This document shows positions 15,798 through 24,596 of a DNA stretch of 64,000 nucleotides, in pieces. Each line of letters opens with the position of its first letter. Position 1 is the stretch's first letter. Source of the stretch: Pseudomonadota bacterium (GTDB lineage: Bacteria > Pseudomonadota > Gammaproteobacteria > Burkholderiales > Burkholderiaceae_B); contig JAEWEV010000013.1 of the NCBI GenBank assembly GCA_023389155.1, forward strand, positions 1 through 64,000, in the 5' to 3' direction. The notes under the pieces were generated by a model. The model worked only from the letters and a program-made list of their open reading frames with translations. It had not been told where the DNA came from and did no database searches. The translations under genes and the position numbers were made by a program.

Positions 15798-17072
15798 ATG
15801 TCACTTGACGTTCTTACCTTCGGTTTGAATCATCATTCGGCGCCGGTGTCGGTGCGCGAAAGGGTTTCCATGCCCGCAGAGCTGCTGCGCCCGGCGCTCG
15901 ATGGCCTGCGCTCAGCATTTGGTTCCAAGGTTCAGGAAGCCACAATCCTGTCTACCTGTAATCGCACGGAAATCTACTGTGCCGCCCGTCCCGAGGTGGC
16001 TGAGCACATTCCTTCCTGGCTTGCAGATTTCAATTCGCTTGAAGCCAACGAACTGCGCCCGCATGTCTATCAGTACAACAAGGACCTGGCTGTGCGCCAC
16101 GCCTTCCGTGTGGCCAGCGGCCTGGATTCCATGGTGCTGGGCGAGCCCCAGATTCTTGGGCAAATGAAAACAGCCGTGCGTGCAGCCAGTGAAGCCGGGT
16201 CCTTGGGTACACTGCTGCATCAGCTGTTCCAGAAAACCTTTTCGGTTGCCAAGGAAGTGCGTACGCAAACGGCCATTGGTGCCCAGTCGGTGTCCATGGC
16301 GGCCGCGGCGGTGCGTCTTGCGCAGCGCGTGTTTGGTGATCTTTCAAAAACCCGTGTGCTATTTATTGGCGCTGGCGAGATGATCGAGCTGTGTTCGACC
16401 CATTTTTCTGCGCAAAAGCCGTCCTGTATGGTCGTGGCCAATCGCACGCTGGAGCGTGCCGAGACGCTGGCTTCGCAGTTTGATGGCCAGACCATGAAAC
16501 TGGCCGATTTGCCCGAACGGTTGTCTGAATTTGATATTGTGGTCTCCTGTACGGCCAGCTCCTTGCCCATACTGGGTTTGGGGCTGGTCCAGAAAGCATC
16601 CAAATTGCGCCGTCATATGCCTATCGTCATGATTGACCTGGCTGTGCCGCGAGATATCGAGCCGGAAGTATCTCAACTGGATGATGTGTATCTGTATTCC
16701 GTCGACGACCTGGGAAGATATGTGCAAATGGCTAGCGATTCACGCCAGGCCGCGGTGGTTCAGGCGGAAGCCATTATCGACAGTCGTGTGCAGAACTTCA
16801 TGCACTGGATGGATTCGCGTGCAGTGGTGCCGGTCATCCGCAACCTGAATCAGGGCGCGGATTCTGTCATGCAGGCTGAACTTGAGCGTGCCCGCCGGCT
16901 GCTGGCACGCGGCGAGAATGCAGATCAGGTGCTTGAGCAGTTCGCCCATAGCCTTACGCAGAAGTATCTTCATGCACCCATGGTGGCGCTCAATCGCAGC
17001 CAGGGTGATGAACGGGCCGCGCTGATGACGATGCTGCCCCGTCTTTTTCCGTATCAGGATTCCAGTCATTAG
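15798..17072 (+). CDS. hemA: Glutamyl-tRNA reductase
   Basis: A 424-residue enzyme catalysing the NADPH-dependent reduction of glutamyl-tRNA(Glu) to glutamate-1-semialdehyde, the first step of C5 haem synthesis. The N-terminal catalytic domain holds the nucleophile Cys54 (ILSTCNRTEIY) and the motif VASGLDSMVLGEPQILGQ. The central NADPH domain has VLFIGAGEMIEL, and the C-terminal helices form the dimer region. Full length for the family. It starts the hemA-prfA-prmC-grxD group typical of betaproteobacteria. Confidence 0.97.
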   Translation: MSLDVLTFGLNHHSAPVSVRERVSMPAELLRPALDGLRSAFGSKVQEATILSTCNRTEIYCAARPEVAEHIPSWLADFNSLEANELRPHVYQYNKDLAVRHAFRVASGLDSMVLGEPQILGQMKTAVRAASEAGSLGTLLHQLFQKTFSVAKEVRTQTAIGAQSVSMAAAAVRLAQRVFGDLSKTRVLFIGAGEMIELCSTHFSAQKPSCMVVANRTLERAETLASQFDGQTMKLADLPERLSEFDIVVSCTASSLPILGLGLVQKASKLRRHMPIVMIDLAVPRDIEPEVSQLDDVYLYSVDDLGRYVQMASDSRQAAVVQAEAIIDSRVQNFMHWMDSRAVVPVIRNLNQGADSVMQAELERARRLLARGENADQVLEQFAHSLTQKYLHAPMVALNRSQGDERAALMTMLPRLFPYQDSSH

Positions 17073-17096
17073 CGCTGCTCTTGCCAGTTGCTAAGG

Positions 17097-17118
17097 GGCG
17101 ACACCCTTGTGTGTCGCC
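17097..17118 (+). terminator. Hairpin between hemA and prfA
   Basis: GGCGACAC (17097-17104) and GTGTCGCC (17111-17118) form a perfect 8-bp stem with a 6-nt loop, followed by TGTTTCC. The T-run is weak, so it may reduce rather than stop transcription into prfA, or stabilise the hemA message end. Confidence 0.5.
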
Positions 17119-17155
17119 TGTTTCCTGAATACGCCGTTTTCTTTCCCAATTCCTT

Positions 17156-18238
17156 ATGAAATCTTCAATGCGCTCCCGTCTGGAGCAAATTTCGCATCGC
17201 CTGATCGAGGTTGACGCCCTGCTGGCCGAACCGGACACCGCCAGCGATATGGATCGTTTTCGCAAGCTGTCGCGCGAGCGTGCAGAAATCGATCCAGTAG
17301 TCGCGCTTTTTCGCAGCTATGAGGCGACCGAGGCCGATATGCAGGCGGCAACGGAAATGACCTCGGATCCCGAACTGCGCGAAATGGCAGAAGAGGAACT
17401 GCGCACGGCCAGGGACCGCCTGGATGAGCTGGACGCACAATTGCAGTTGCAATTGCTGCCGAAAGATCCGGACGATGGTCGAGGGGTGTTTCTTGAGGTG
17501 CGCGCCGGTACGGGCGGTGATGAAAGTGCGATTTTCAGCGGTGATCTGTTCCGCATGTACAGCCGTTATGCCGAACAGAAGGGCTGGAAGGTGGAAATTG
17601 TCTCCGAAAATGCGTCAGAGATGGGCGGCTATCGCGAGATCATTGCGCGGGTGGATGGCGATGGCGTGTACGGACGACTGAAATACGAATCGGGCGCGCA
17701 TCGCGTGCAGCGGGTACCGGAAACGGAATCGCAGGGCCGGGTCCACACCTCGGCCTGCACCGTGGCGGTTCTGCCCGAGGCTGATGAGGTGTCCGAGGTG
17801 GTGCTCAATCCTGCCGATTTGCGGATTGATACGTTTCGCGCCAGCGGCGCGGGCGGCCAGCACATCAATAAAACAGACTCTGCTGTGCGTATTACGCATA
17901 TCCCCACAGGGATTGTGGCCGAATGTCAGGATGACCGCTCGCAGCACAAGAACAAGGCTCGCGCCATGAGCGTGCTGGCGGCGCGTATCAATGATATCCA
18001 GCGTCAGGAACAGCAGTCGAAAGAAGCGGCAGAACGCAAGAGCCTGGTGGGGACGGGCGACCGTTCCGAGCGGATCAGGACATACAATTATCCGCAAGGT
18101 CGGGTCACAGATCACCGAATCAACCTGACTTTGTATAAACTGGCGCAAATCATGGAAGGTTCGCTGGACGAGCTGACGGGCGCGCTGATCGCTGAACGGC
18201 AGGCTGAACTGCTGGCTGCGCTGGGCGATGATTTATAG
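17156..18238 (+). CDS. prfA: Peptide chain release factor 1
   Basis: A 360-residue release factor that reads UAA and UAG and triggers peptide release. The GGQ catalytic tripeptide is at residues 233-235 (GAGGQHINKTDSAV). The stop-codon-reading region has the RF1 form (VPETESQGRVHTSACTVAV, with PET as the P-x-T motif). Length and order match E. coli RF1. prmC, the enzyme that methylates the GGQ glutamine, follows directly. Confidence 0.97.
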   Translation: MKSSMRSRLEQISHRLIEVDALLAEPDTASDMDRFRKLSRERAEIDPVVALFRSYEATEADMQAATEMTSDPELREMAEEELRTARDRLDELDAQLQLQLLPKDPDDGRGVFLEVRAGTGGDESAIFSGDLFRMYSRYAEQKGWKVEIVSENASEMGGYREIIARVDGDGVYGRLKYESGAHRVQRVPETESQGRVHTSACTVAVLPEADEVSEVVLNPADLRIDTFRASGAGGQHINKTDSAVRITHIPTGIVAECQDDRSQHKNKARAMSVLAARINDIQRQEQQSKEAAERKSLVGTGDRSERIRTYNYPQGRVTDHRINLTLYKLAQIMEGSLDELTGALIAERQAELLAALGDDL

Positions 18239-18337
18239 TACATGTCTCAGCCCGGTTCGCAGTGAACCTGATGTAGAAGTGAAGTTCAAATAGATCATAC
18301 GGCCGATGCAATACCGGCTGTATCAGAAGGAGCAGGA

Positions 18338-19165
18338 ATGGCGCTGGCCATTACGATTGAATACTTAACGCGCAACAGCGGTTTGCCGCCTCTTGAGACG
18401 CGCATGCTGATCGGGCGCACGCTTAATGTCTCGCGTTCCTGGATGATTGCCCATGACCGTGATCCGCTGACTGACGAAGATGTGGAGCAGATCCGCGCGC
18501 TGATCGAACGACGGCTTAGTGGTGAACCCATGGCTTACATCATGGGAGAGCGCGAATTCATGGGGCTGGCATTTGAAACTTCGCCCGCCGCGCTCATTCC
18601 GCGTCCGGAAACGGAACTGCTGGTGGAAACGGCCATTGATTACGTCCGGCAGAACCCGCGGGCCAATGTACTGGATATGGGGACCGGGACGGGTGTGATT
18701 GCGGTTTCCGTTGCGCGGTTTTGTCCGGGCGCGCTGGTGCTGGCAACCGATAAAAGTCCCGATGCACTGGCGCTGGCGCGCCGAAATGCAGAAAAGCATC
18801 GTGCGACAAATGTGCGTTTTCTGGAAAGTGACTGGTTTGACGGCATTCCGCAGCAGGCTTTTGATCTGATTGTGTCCAACCCGCCTTATATTGCCCGCCA
18901 CGATCCGCACCTGCAGCAGGGTGACTTGCGTTTTGAGCCGCCGATCGCGCTGACCGATTATTCGGACGGACTATCAGCGATTCGTCGCATTATCGCCGGC
19001 TCGCGCAATTATCTGGCCAGTGGCGGCTGGATGTGGATTGAGCACGGCTGGGAACAGGCTGAACACGTCCGTTATATGCTGGCCAAAGTGGGTTTTACCC
19101 AGATTGAGTCCCGCAATGATTTATCCGGTATCGAACGCATTTCCGGTGGCTGCTATCAGATTTAG
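18338..19165 (+). CDS. prmC: Release factor glutamine N5-methyltransferase
   Basis: A 275-residue SAM-dependent enzyme that methylates the Gln of the GGQ motif in RF1/RF2. The N-terminal helical substrate-binding domain (~1-85) is followed by a Rossmann SAM-binding fold (DMGTGTGVIAVSVARFCPG) and the catalytic NPPY at residues 181-184. GAAGGAG lies upstream of the ATG. It is placed directly after its substrate gene prfA. Confidence 0.96.
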   Translation: MALAITIEYLTRNSGLPPLETRMLIGRTLNVSRSWMIAHDRDPLTDEDVEQIRALIERRLSGEPMAYIMGEREFMGLAFETSPAALIPRPETELLVETAIDYVRQNPRANVLDMGTGTGVIAVSVARFCPGALVLATDKSPDALALARRNAEKHRATNVRFLESDWFDGIPQQAFDLIVSNPPYIARHDPHLQQGDLRFEPPIALTDYSDGLSAIRRIIAGSRNYLASGGWMWIEHGWEQAEHVRYMLAKVGFTQIESRNDLSGIERISGGCYQI

Positions 19166-19235
19166 CGTTACACTATTTGAAGATATGGCCAGATGATTGA
19201 ACTGGTTACTTTCAATGCTGAGACAGGTGAAAACA

Positions 19236-19565
19236 ATGAGTGAAGTACAGAATTTTATCCGCGAGACCGTTACAGAACACCCGGTTGTCCTGTTCATGAA
19301 AGGTACGGCTCAGTTCCCGCAATGCGGTTTTTCAGGTAAGGCCATTCAGATTCTGCGTGAATCGGGCGTGAAAAAACTGGTTACCGTTAACGTCCTGGAC
19401 GATCAGGAAGTGCGTGAAGGTATTAAACAGTACTCCAACTGGCCTACCATTCCGCAACTGTACGTCAAGGGCGAATTCATTGGCGGGTCCGATATCGTCA
19501 GTGAAATGCATGAAAGTGGAGAACTCAAAACCGTGCTCCAGCAGGCCGGCGCATTTGAGTCCTGA
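19236..19565 (+). CDS. grxD: Monothiol glutaredoxin (CGFS type)
   Basis: From the ATG at 19236, 109 residues. The CGFS active site is at residues 30-33 (FPQCGFSGKA), with the later family motif WPTIPQLYVKGEFIGGSDI. CGFS glutaredoxins bind a [2Fe-2S] cluster with glutathione and serve in Fe-S cluster transfer. An upstream start at 19197 would add 13 residues not found in the family. AGGTGAAAACA precedes the chosen ATG. Confidence 0.95.
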   Translation: MSEVQNFIRETVTEHPVVLFMKGTAQFPQCGFSGKAIQILRESGVKKLVTVNVLDDQEVREGIKQYSNWPTIPQLYVKGEFIGGSDIVSEMHESGELKTVLQQAGAFES

Positions 19566-19578
19566 CTTGTCGGTGCCG

Positions 19579-20367
19579 TCAGGGCAGGGTTTTTGTCCCG
19601 GCGGCGCCGTGTTCGATTGCCAGTTGCTGCGCGCGAACGGCCTTGAGGGCCATCAATCCATAATGGGTGCACACCAGGATTGAAAATACCGGCATCACGA
19701 AACCGGCAAAAGGCACCAGCGCGATAGCTGCGCAAATCAGCCCGATCATCCAGAAACCACGACTGTAATGACGCAACACGTAGACCCGTTCTGCAAGGGT
19801 GGCGTGTTCAACAATCGCGTCCAGTCGGGTCATATGCGAGAACGCATACGCTCCCCAGAATAATGACAGGGCAATGCCCGCAAAGGGGATGAGCCACAGG
19901 GGCAGGGTGATCAGCCAGCCCACGACAAAAATGGAACTGACCTTGACCGTGTTGGCCAGGCTGGTGAGCGTCGCGTTTTCCCCTTTTCTTTGCAGCTCGG
20001 GGTAGCTGCCTTCACTGATCACCTTAAGTGCCATGGGCATGACCAGAATGGCAGCTGCAGCCAGGCCTGCGATGCCGCTGACTGCCAGCAGGGCCACAAA
20101 CGACAGGACACCGGTCAGCCAATCGCTCATGGTGGCAAAGCCCCAACCGGACATTCTGGTGGAGACCGACTGAAACCAGCCCCAGTGCATGGCCGTGTTG
20201 TCCAGCCAGTTATCGAGCGGCCCCCAGGCGAATACCAGCAGAATGATGGCGGTGAGCAGCGCAATCACAAATGGCAACACGATGGCAAACAGCATGGCGG
20301 GACGCAACTGAGTTGCCAGGCCTTTACTGAAGGCAGCGGCAACACTGACGTAGGGAGTAGATTTCAT
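19579..20367 (-). CDS. EI24/CysZ-like membrane protein
   Basis: A 262-residue inner-membrane protein with four main hydrophobic regions (about 25-50, 85-117, 143-172 and 207-240), the pattern of the EI24-domain family that includes the sulfate transporter CysZ. Motifs such as LIPFAGIALSLFWGAYAF and LVPFAGFVMPVFSIL fit the family. It converges on grxD with 13 bp between stops. A sulfate-uptake role is not certain; the betaproteobacterial branch is poorly studied. Confidence 0.75.
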   Translation of the reverse strand: MKSTPYVSVAAAFSKGLATQLRPAMLFAIVLPFVIALLTAIILLVFAWGPLDNWLDNTAMHWGWFQSVSTRMSGWGFATMSDWLTGVLSFVALLAVSGIAGLAAAAILVMPMALKVISEGSYPELQRKGENATLTSLANTVKVSSIFVVGWLITLPLWLIPFAGIALSLFWGAYAFSHMTRLDAIVEHATLAERVYVLRHYSRGFWMIGLICAAIALVPFAGFVMPVFSILVCTHYGLMALKAVRAQQLAIEHGAAGTKTLP

Positions 20368-20420
20368 GGATGTACCGGTTTGGGTAGATTGCAGTTAATG
20401 GTGCGCATGACTCGCGCTCA

Positions 20421-21251
20421 TTACTGGCGAGCATTGCGGCCCGCAGTCGGAGCGAAGTCCGGATCAGTGCTGCGCCAGGGGTTGATATCCAGTCCGCCGC
20501 GACGAGTGTAGCGTGCGTAAACCGTCAGTGTTTCTGGCTTGCAGGTACGCAAAATGTCGCAGAAAATCTGTTCCACGCACTGCTCGTGAAAGCCATTGTG
20601 TCCCCGAAAGGAAATGATGTATTTCAACAGTGATGCGTGATCAATGGCAGCTCCTGTGTACTCGATTTGCAGGCTGCCCCAATCGGGCTGGCGGGTCACC
20701 GGGCAGTTGGATTTGAGCAGATCCGAGCGCAGGATTTCGTGTCTTGATTGCGAAGCATCCGCCTTCAGCAGGTTCGCGTCGGGCTGATAGGCGGAGACCT
20801 CAATATCCAGAGTATCAATCAAGGTGCCTTCCAGCTCACTCATGGACTCGCTCGCAAACGCGGTCGGTTCAATCAGCGTGACGGAAACGGGCGTACCCGC
20901 TGCAGCACTAAGGTCCTGCTGCAAATAGGCCATCAGGGCGTCGCGGCCAGGCATGGGCGTCTGGTTGAATGAATTGAGGTACAGCTTGAATGATTTGGAT
21001 TCAATGATGTGCGTACTGGTCGCCGGGAAAATGAAACGGGCCAGCGCGACCTGGGGTTTACCTTTTTCATTCAGCCACGACAGTTCGTAGGCGTTCCAGA
21101 CGTCGGCGCCATGCCAGGCAGGTGGCGGCTGCAGACTAAGCTGCGCCCGTCCGGTTTCTCGTTCAATGGGAAAGAGCAGAGACGGGTCGTAGTGATCAGG
21201 ATATTGGGTGTCCTTACCTAGCGGTGCATGATGTAAAACGGAATCGGTCAT
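20421..21251 (-). CDS. queF: NADPH-dependent 7-cyano-7-deazaguanine reductase
   Basis: The start at 21251 gives 276 residues, the size of the two-domain QueF. It reduces preQ0 to preQ1 in queuosine synthesis. The catalytic Cys183 lies in LLKSNCPVTRQPDWGSLQ, and the QueF signature ESKSFKLYLNSF is at about 84-95. The longer open frame that begins at 21494 runs into ttcA and is not used. It follows ttcA by 7 bp, so both tRNA-modification genes are probably in one transcript. Confidence 0.95.
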   Translation of the reverse strand: MTDSVLHHAPLGKDTQYPDHYDPSLLFPIERETGRAQLSLQPPPAWHGADVWNAYELSWLNEKGKPQVALARFIFPATSTHIIESKSFKLYLNSFNQTPMPGRDALMAYLQQDLSAAAGTPVSVTLIEPTAFASESMSELEGTLIDTLDIEVSAYQPDANLLKADASQSRHEILRSDLLKSNCPVTRQPDWGSLQIEYTGAAIDHASLLKYIISFRGHNGFHEQCVEQIFCDILRTCKPETLTVYARYTRRGGLDINPWRSTDPDFAPTAGRNARQ

Positions 21252-21258
21252 GGCTGAC

Positions 21259-22296
21259 TCACAGAGACTGAATGCGGATGGTGCGTGCATGTGAACGGAC
21301 GTCTGATCCGGGCTTGCCGTTTGTTGCCGGACTCGCGCCGTCAGTGCTTTGATGACGGTTGTCATCGCTACCGTCGGTGTCGTCATCTGAGTCTGCAGAT
21401 GCAGCGCCCACGGTATCGTCAAAGCTCTCGGCGTCGAAGGCCTTGTCGCCATTCTCATCTGCAATACCGCTGGGCTTGAGGCCGGCAAAATCAAACAGAT
21501 TCCGGTCCATCAGGTGCGAAGGTGCAATGGCAGAAAGGGCCTTGAACGTATTCCAGACTTTCTTGGGGCTTTCTTTTTCCCAGGCCGCAATCATGCGACT
21601 GACTTCCTTGCGCTTCAGATTCTCCTGGGAACCACACAGATTGCAGGGAATGATGGGGAACTGTTTGAGTTCCGAATAGGCGATCAAATCCTTTTCCGCG
21701 ATATAGGCAAGAGGGCGAATGACGGTATGACGACCGTCATCGGAAACCAGTTTGGGCGGCATGGACTTGAGCTTTGCCGCATAGAACAGATTCAGAAAAA
21801 AGGTGGCCAGAATATCGTCGCGGTGGTGGCCCAGGGCAATTTTTGTGGCGCCCAGTTCGCTGGCCACGCGATACAGAATACCGCGGCGCAGTCGGGAACA
21901 GAGCGAGCAGGTGGTCTTGCCTTCCGGAATCAGACGCTTGACGATCGAATACGTGTCCTGGTTTTCAATATGAAAGGGCACGCCCAGGCGGGTGAGGTAT
22001 TCGGGCAGAACATGCTCGGGAAAGCCGGGCTGTTTCTGGTCCAGGTTTACCGCGACAATATCAAAGTGAATGGGCGCCCGTTTCTGCAGGGTAAGCAGAA
22101 TGTCCAGCATGCTGTACGAGTCTTTGCCCCCTGACAGACACACCATCACTTTGTCGCCATCTTCGATCATGTTGTAATCGACAATGGCGGTACCGGCTTC
22201 GCGCATAATGCGTTTGGTCAGTTTGTTTTCGTGCTGGCGCTGTTTGTGAGCGGCCTGGTGGCTGGACATGGCGCTGGGTATGGCAACTGTAGTCAT
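21259..22296 (-). CDS. ttcA: tRNA 2-thiocytidine (s2C32) synthetase, with acidic C-terminal tail
   Basis: A 345-residue ATP- and Fe-S-dependent enzyme that thiolates C32 of some tRNAs. It shows the PP-loop SGGKDS at residues 55-60, Cys130-x-x-Cys133 (TTCSLC) and the later PCNLCG cysteine motif. The catalytic core ends near residue 280. The last ~60 residues are a low-complexity, Asp/Ser-rich tail that E. coli TtcA (about 311 residues) does not have. An alternative start 9 codons in is possible. Confidence 0.95.
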   Translation of the reverse strand: MTTVAIPSAMSSHQAAHKQRQHENKLTKRIMREAGTAIVDYNMIEDGDKVMVCLSGGKDSYSMLDILLTLQKRAPIHFDIVAVNLDQKQPGFPEHVLPEYLTRLGVPFHIENQDTYSIVKRLIPEGKTTCSLCSRLRRGILYRVASELGATKIALGHHRDDILATFFLNLFYAAKLKSMPPKLVSDDGRHTVIRPLAYIAEKDLIAYSELKQFPIIPCNLCGSQENLKRKEVSRMIAAWEKESPKKVWNTFKALSAIAPSHLMDRNLFDFAGLKPSGIADENGDKAFDAESFDDTVGAASADSDDDTDGSDDNRHQSTDGASPATNGKPGSDVRSHARTIRIQSL

Positions 22297-22329
22297 GATA
22301 GGACGTGTCTGTTGTCGCGGTCAGGCGAA

Positions 22330-22689
22330 TCAGCGGCTGGCTTCCACTTCGATGCCTACGGCGGCACAGTCGGAAAAAGCCAGGGGTTTGCCGATACGCA
22401 GGCGTATGCGGTAGACCGCGGGGAAATCATTCAGGATGCGCTGAATTACCATGTCACCCAGTGTTTCCACCAAGTGGACATGCGCGCGCGTACATTCTTC
22501 TATGATCGCTTCACGCAGCTTGCGGTAATCCAGCACACTGCGGATGTCATGGTCGTTGACCTGTTGGTCAACGTGCATATCGAAATCCGCATCGATATGC
22601 AGGGGCTGTGTGGCACGCAGCTCGTGCTCCAAAATGCCAATGCGGGCATCCAGGGCAAGCCGGGTGAAAAAGATACGGCGAGTGGTCAT
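22330..22689 (-). CDS. folB: Dihydroneopterin aldolase
   Basis: A 119-residue tunnelling-fold enzyme of folate synthesis, converting 7,8-dihydroneopterin to 6-hydroxymethyl-dihydropterin. Family features are seen: IGILEHE near the start, DIRSVLDYRKLREAI in the middle and LRIGKPLAFSDCAAVGIEVE at the end. Full length. It lies 33 bp upstream of ttcA on the same strand, so it may head a folB-ttcA-queF transcript. Confidence 0.92.
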   Translation of the reverse strand: MTTRRIFFTRLALDARIGILEHELRATQPLHIDADFDMHVDQQVNDHDIRSVLDYRKLREAIIEECTRAHVHLVETLGDMVIQRILNDFPAVYRIRLRIGKPLAFSDCAAVGIEVEASR

Positions 22690-22822
22690 GAGAAATCGAT
22701 TAAAAGGCTCCGGAAAAGCCCGGATTTTGTTCAGGCTGCTATTGTAGTGTTTTCGCCCCGTAGCGGGGGGTACAATACAGTTTGTGTAGATAAATTCATG
22801 ATTAAACGAGGATTTTTCCCGA

Positions 22823-23731
22823 ATGCAGCAGGCTGTCTATGATGCCATCGTGATTGGCGCGGGTCCGGCAGGTGCATCCTGTGCGGTGTGGCTGGCTCAC
22901 ATGGGCTTTTCTCCCCTGGTCATCGAGTCCAGTGGGCGGGCCGGAGGGCTAAGTGCCAGTAATCCCTTCGAAGATACCTGGAATGTGACCGCCCCCGGAC
23001 TGACCGGCGAGGAAGTTGCAGCAAAAATCAAACTGAGTCTGGACAGCGCCCGTGTGCCGGTGCTACTCAATTCTCATGTCACCCGCATCGATCGCGACAA
23101 CGCCTCTGGCAACGGGAAGGGACATTTCAAGGTGTTCTTCGGAGCAGATCGGCCGCTGCATGCGCGATTTGTCGTGATTGCCAGCGGAGTGGAACCCAGA
23201 AAACCGCCCGAGTGGGCGCTGGACCACTACGACGATGTGCTTGTCGGTCCGGGCAAACATGTGGCCAATTACGAATTTGCCCTCAAGGAGGTGGCGATTC
23301 TGGGAGGGGGCGACAATGCTTTTGAGAATGCCCTTTTCCTGAAAGAGCGTGGTGCCAAGTCCGTTCACATCTACGCGCGTACACTGCGCTGCCAGCGGCA
23401 CTGGCTGAAATTCCTGAACGAATCGGACATTTCCACCGGCCCCTATACCTTTGACCCCGCCACCCGGCAGGTCAATGGCCGCGCCTACGATGCGATACTG
23501 GTGCTCTACGGCTTTCGTGCGCGACTGCAGGGCATGGAAGATCTGGGCCTGGATCTGAATGAACTGGGTTATGTGCGTACGGATTTTCAAACCACGCAGA
23601 CCAATCTGCCGGGCATTTATGCGATCGGTGAAGTCACACACCGGCAGCATCCCTGCGTAGTAACGTCTATGGCCGATGGGGTGGTGGCAGCGAAGGCAAT
23701 TCAGAAACAGCTGGAGACAGGCGGCGCCTGA
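22823..23731 (+). CDS. FAD/NAD(P)-dependent oxidoreductase, thioredoxin-reductase fold without CxxC
   Basis: A 302-residue flavoprotein. The FAD-binding GxGxxG is at the start (AIVIGAGPAGASCAVWLA) and a second dinucleotide motif is in the middle (VAILGGGDNAFENALFL). The C-terminus has the typical YAIGEVTHRQHPCVVTSMADG block. It resembles thioredoxin reductase or ferredoxin-NADP reductase but lacks the redox-active CxxC, so it is more likely a flavin/ferredoxin-type reductase. Its last 65 bp overlap the end of the btuF-like gene on the other strand. Confidence 0.85.
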   Translation: MQQAVYDAIVIGAGPAGASCAVWLAHMGFSPLVIESSGRAGGLSASNPFEDTWNVTAPGLTGEEVAAKIKLSLDSARVPVLLNSHVTRIDRDNASGNGKGHFKVFFGADRPLHARFVVIASGVEPRKPPEWALDHYDDVLVGPGKHVANYEFALKEVAILGGGDNAFENALFLKERGAKSVHIYARTLRCQRHWLKFLNESDISTGPYTFDPATRQVNGRAYDAILVLYGFRARLQGMEDLGLDLNELGYVRTDFQTTQTNLPGIYAIGEVTHRQHPCVVTSMADGVVAAKAIQKQLETGGA

Positions 23732-24593
23732 CCTGATCAATTGCTTCGCATAGCGCCGGCAGACTGCGTATCAGCCTGTCAGACGGGCGAAACAGCACGT
23801 CGGGGTCCTGACCGATCAGCTGATCGGCCTGCAGCGACAGCCCCAGTGCAGAGAAGTCCCGACGGATGGCCTGTGCTTCGGCGGGCAGGGTTTTGGCTTT
23901 GGCAGCAAACAGAACCACCTGTGGGCGGGCCAGCAGTAGCTGTTCCCGGCTGACCACCGGTGCCGGTGCCGACAGCGCCTCGAACGACGATACGGCGCCG
24001 CAGGCGTGCAGTGCATCCATCACAAACGAATTATTTCCCAATGTGTACAGCGGCTGGCGACCGACCAGGATAAAGGTATTGACGCTGGTTGCGTCACGAT
24101 AGCGCTTTCGCGTCGAAGCCAGGATGGCCTCAAGCTCGCGGGCGGTGGCCTGCGCAATGTGCTGTGTGCCAAACAGTTCGCCCAGCGCTTCAATATCACG
24201 AATGATATCTTCCAGCTTGCCGGGTGCCTGATAAAGCACGGGGGTATTGAGTTTTTGCAGTGCCGGGTATAGCCCCTCGCTGTTTTTGTAGCCCCATGCC
24301 AGAATGACTTGGGGATGCAGCAGTGCGATGCGTTCAACATTCGGTGTCACGCCGCTGCCAAGCCTGGGCAGGCTTGCGGCTTCGGGTGGAAAATTGCTGC
24401 CATCCGACACGCCCAGCAAATGACTGCCTGCGCCGGCCGCGTAAACCAGTTCGGTCAGATGCGGAGACAGGCTGACTGCCGTTTTGCCGGCACTTTCCGT
24501 GGCCATTGCCACCACTGCCGTCATGGGCAGGGCCAGCGCCGCAAGTATTGCACCTGTTATTTTCACAACACGGTTTCGCTTGCGGCCCCGCAT
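23667..24593 (-). CDS. btuF: BtuF-like periplasmic cobalamin-binding protein
   Basis: A 308-residue class-III solute-binding protein. Signal sequence at ~1-32, then VSLSPHLTELVYAAGAGSHL and VTPNVERIALLHPQVILAWG, both typical of BtuF. It starts 3 bp after btuB and is under the same riboswitch, which supports B12 binding over a siderophore or haem. The permease and ATPase (btuCD) are not in the window. The C-terminus is a short proline-rich tail that overlaps the convergent oxidoreductase gene. Confidence 0.85.
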   Translation of the reverse strand: MRGRKRNRVVKITGAILAALALPMTAVVAMATESAGKTAVSLSPHLTELVYAAGAGSHLLGVSDGSNFPPEAASLPRLGSGVTPNVERIALLHPQVILAWGYKNSEGLYPALQKLNTPVLYQAPGKLEDIIRDIEALGELFGTQHIAQATARELEAILASTRKRYRDATSVNTFILVGRQPLYTLGNNSFVMDALHACGAVSSFEALSAPAPVVSREQLLLARPQVVLFAAKAKTLPAEAQAIRRDFSALGLSLQADQLIGQDPDVLFRPSDRLIRSLPALCEAIDQVRRRLSPAVSELPSLPPPHRP

Positions 24594-24596
24594 GAC

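Noticed and set aside
21252..21494. N-terminal extension of QueF by 81 residues
   Set aside because: Lies within ttcA coding sequence and has low-complexity shadow sequence; the start at 21251 gives the normal family length.
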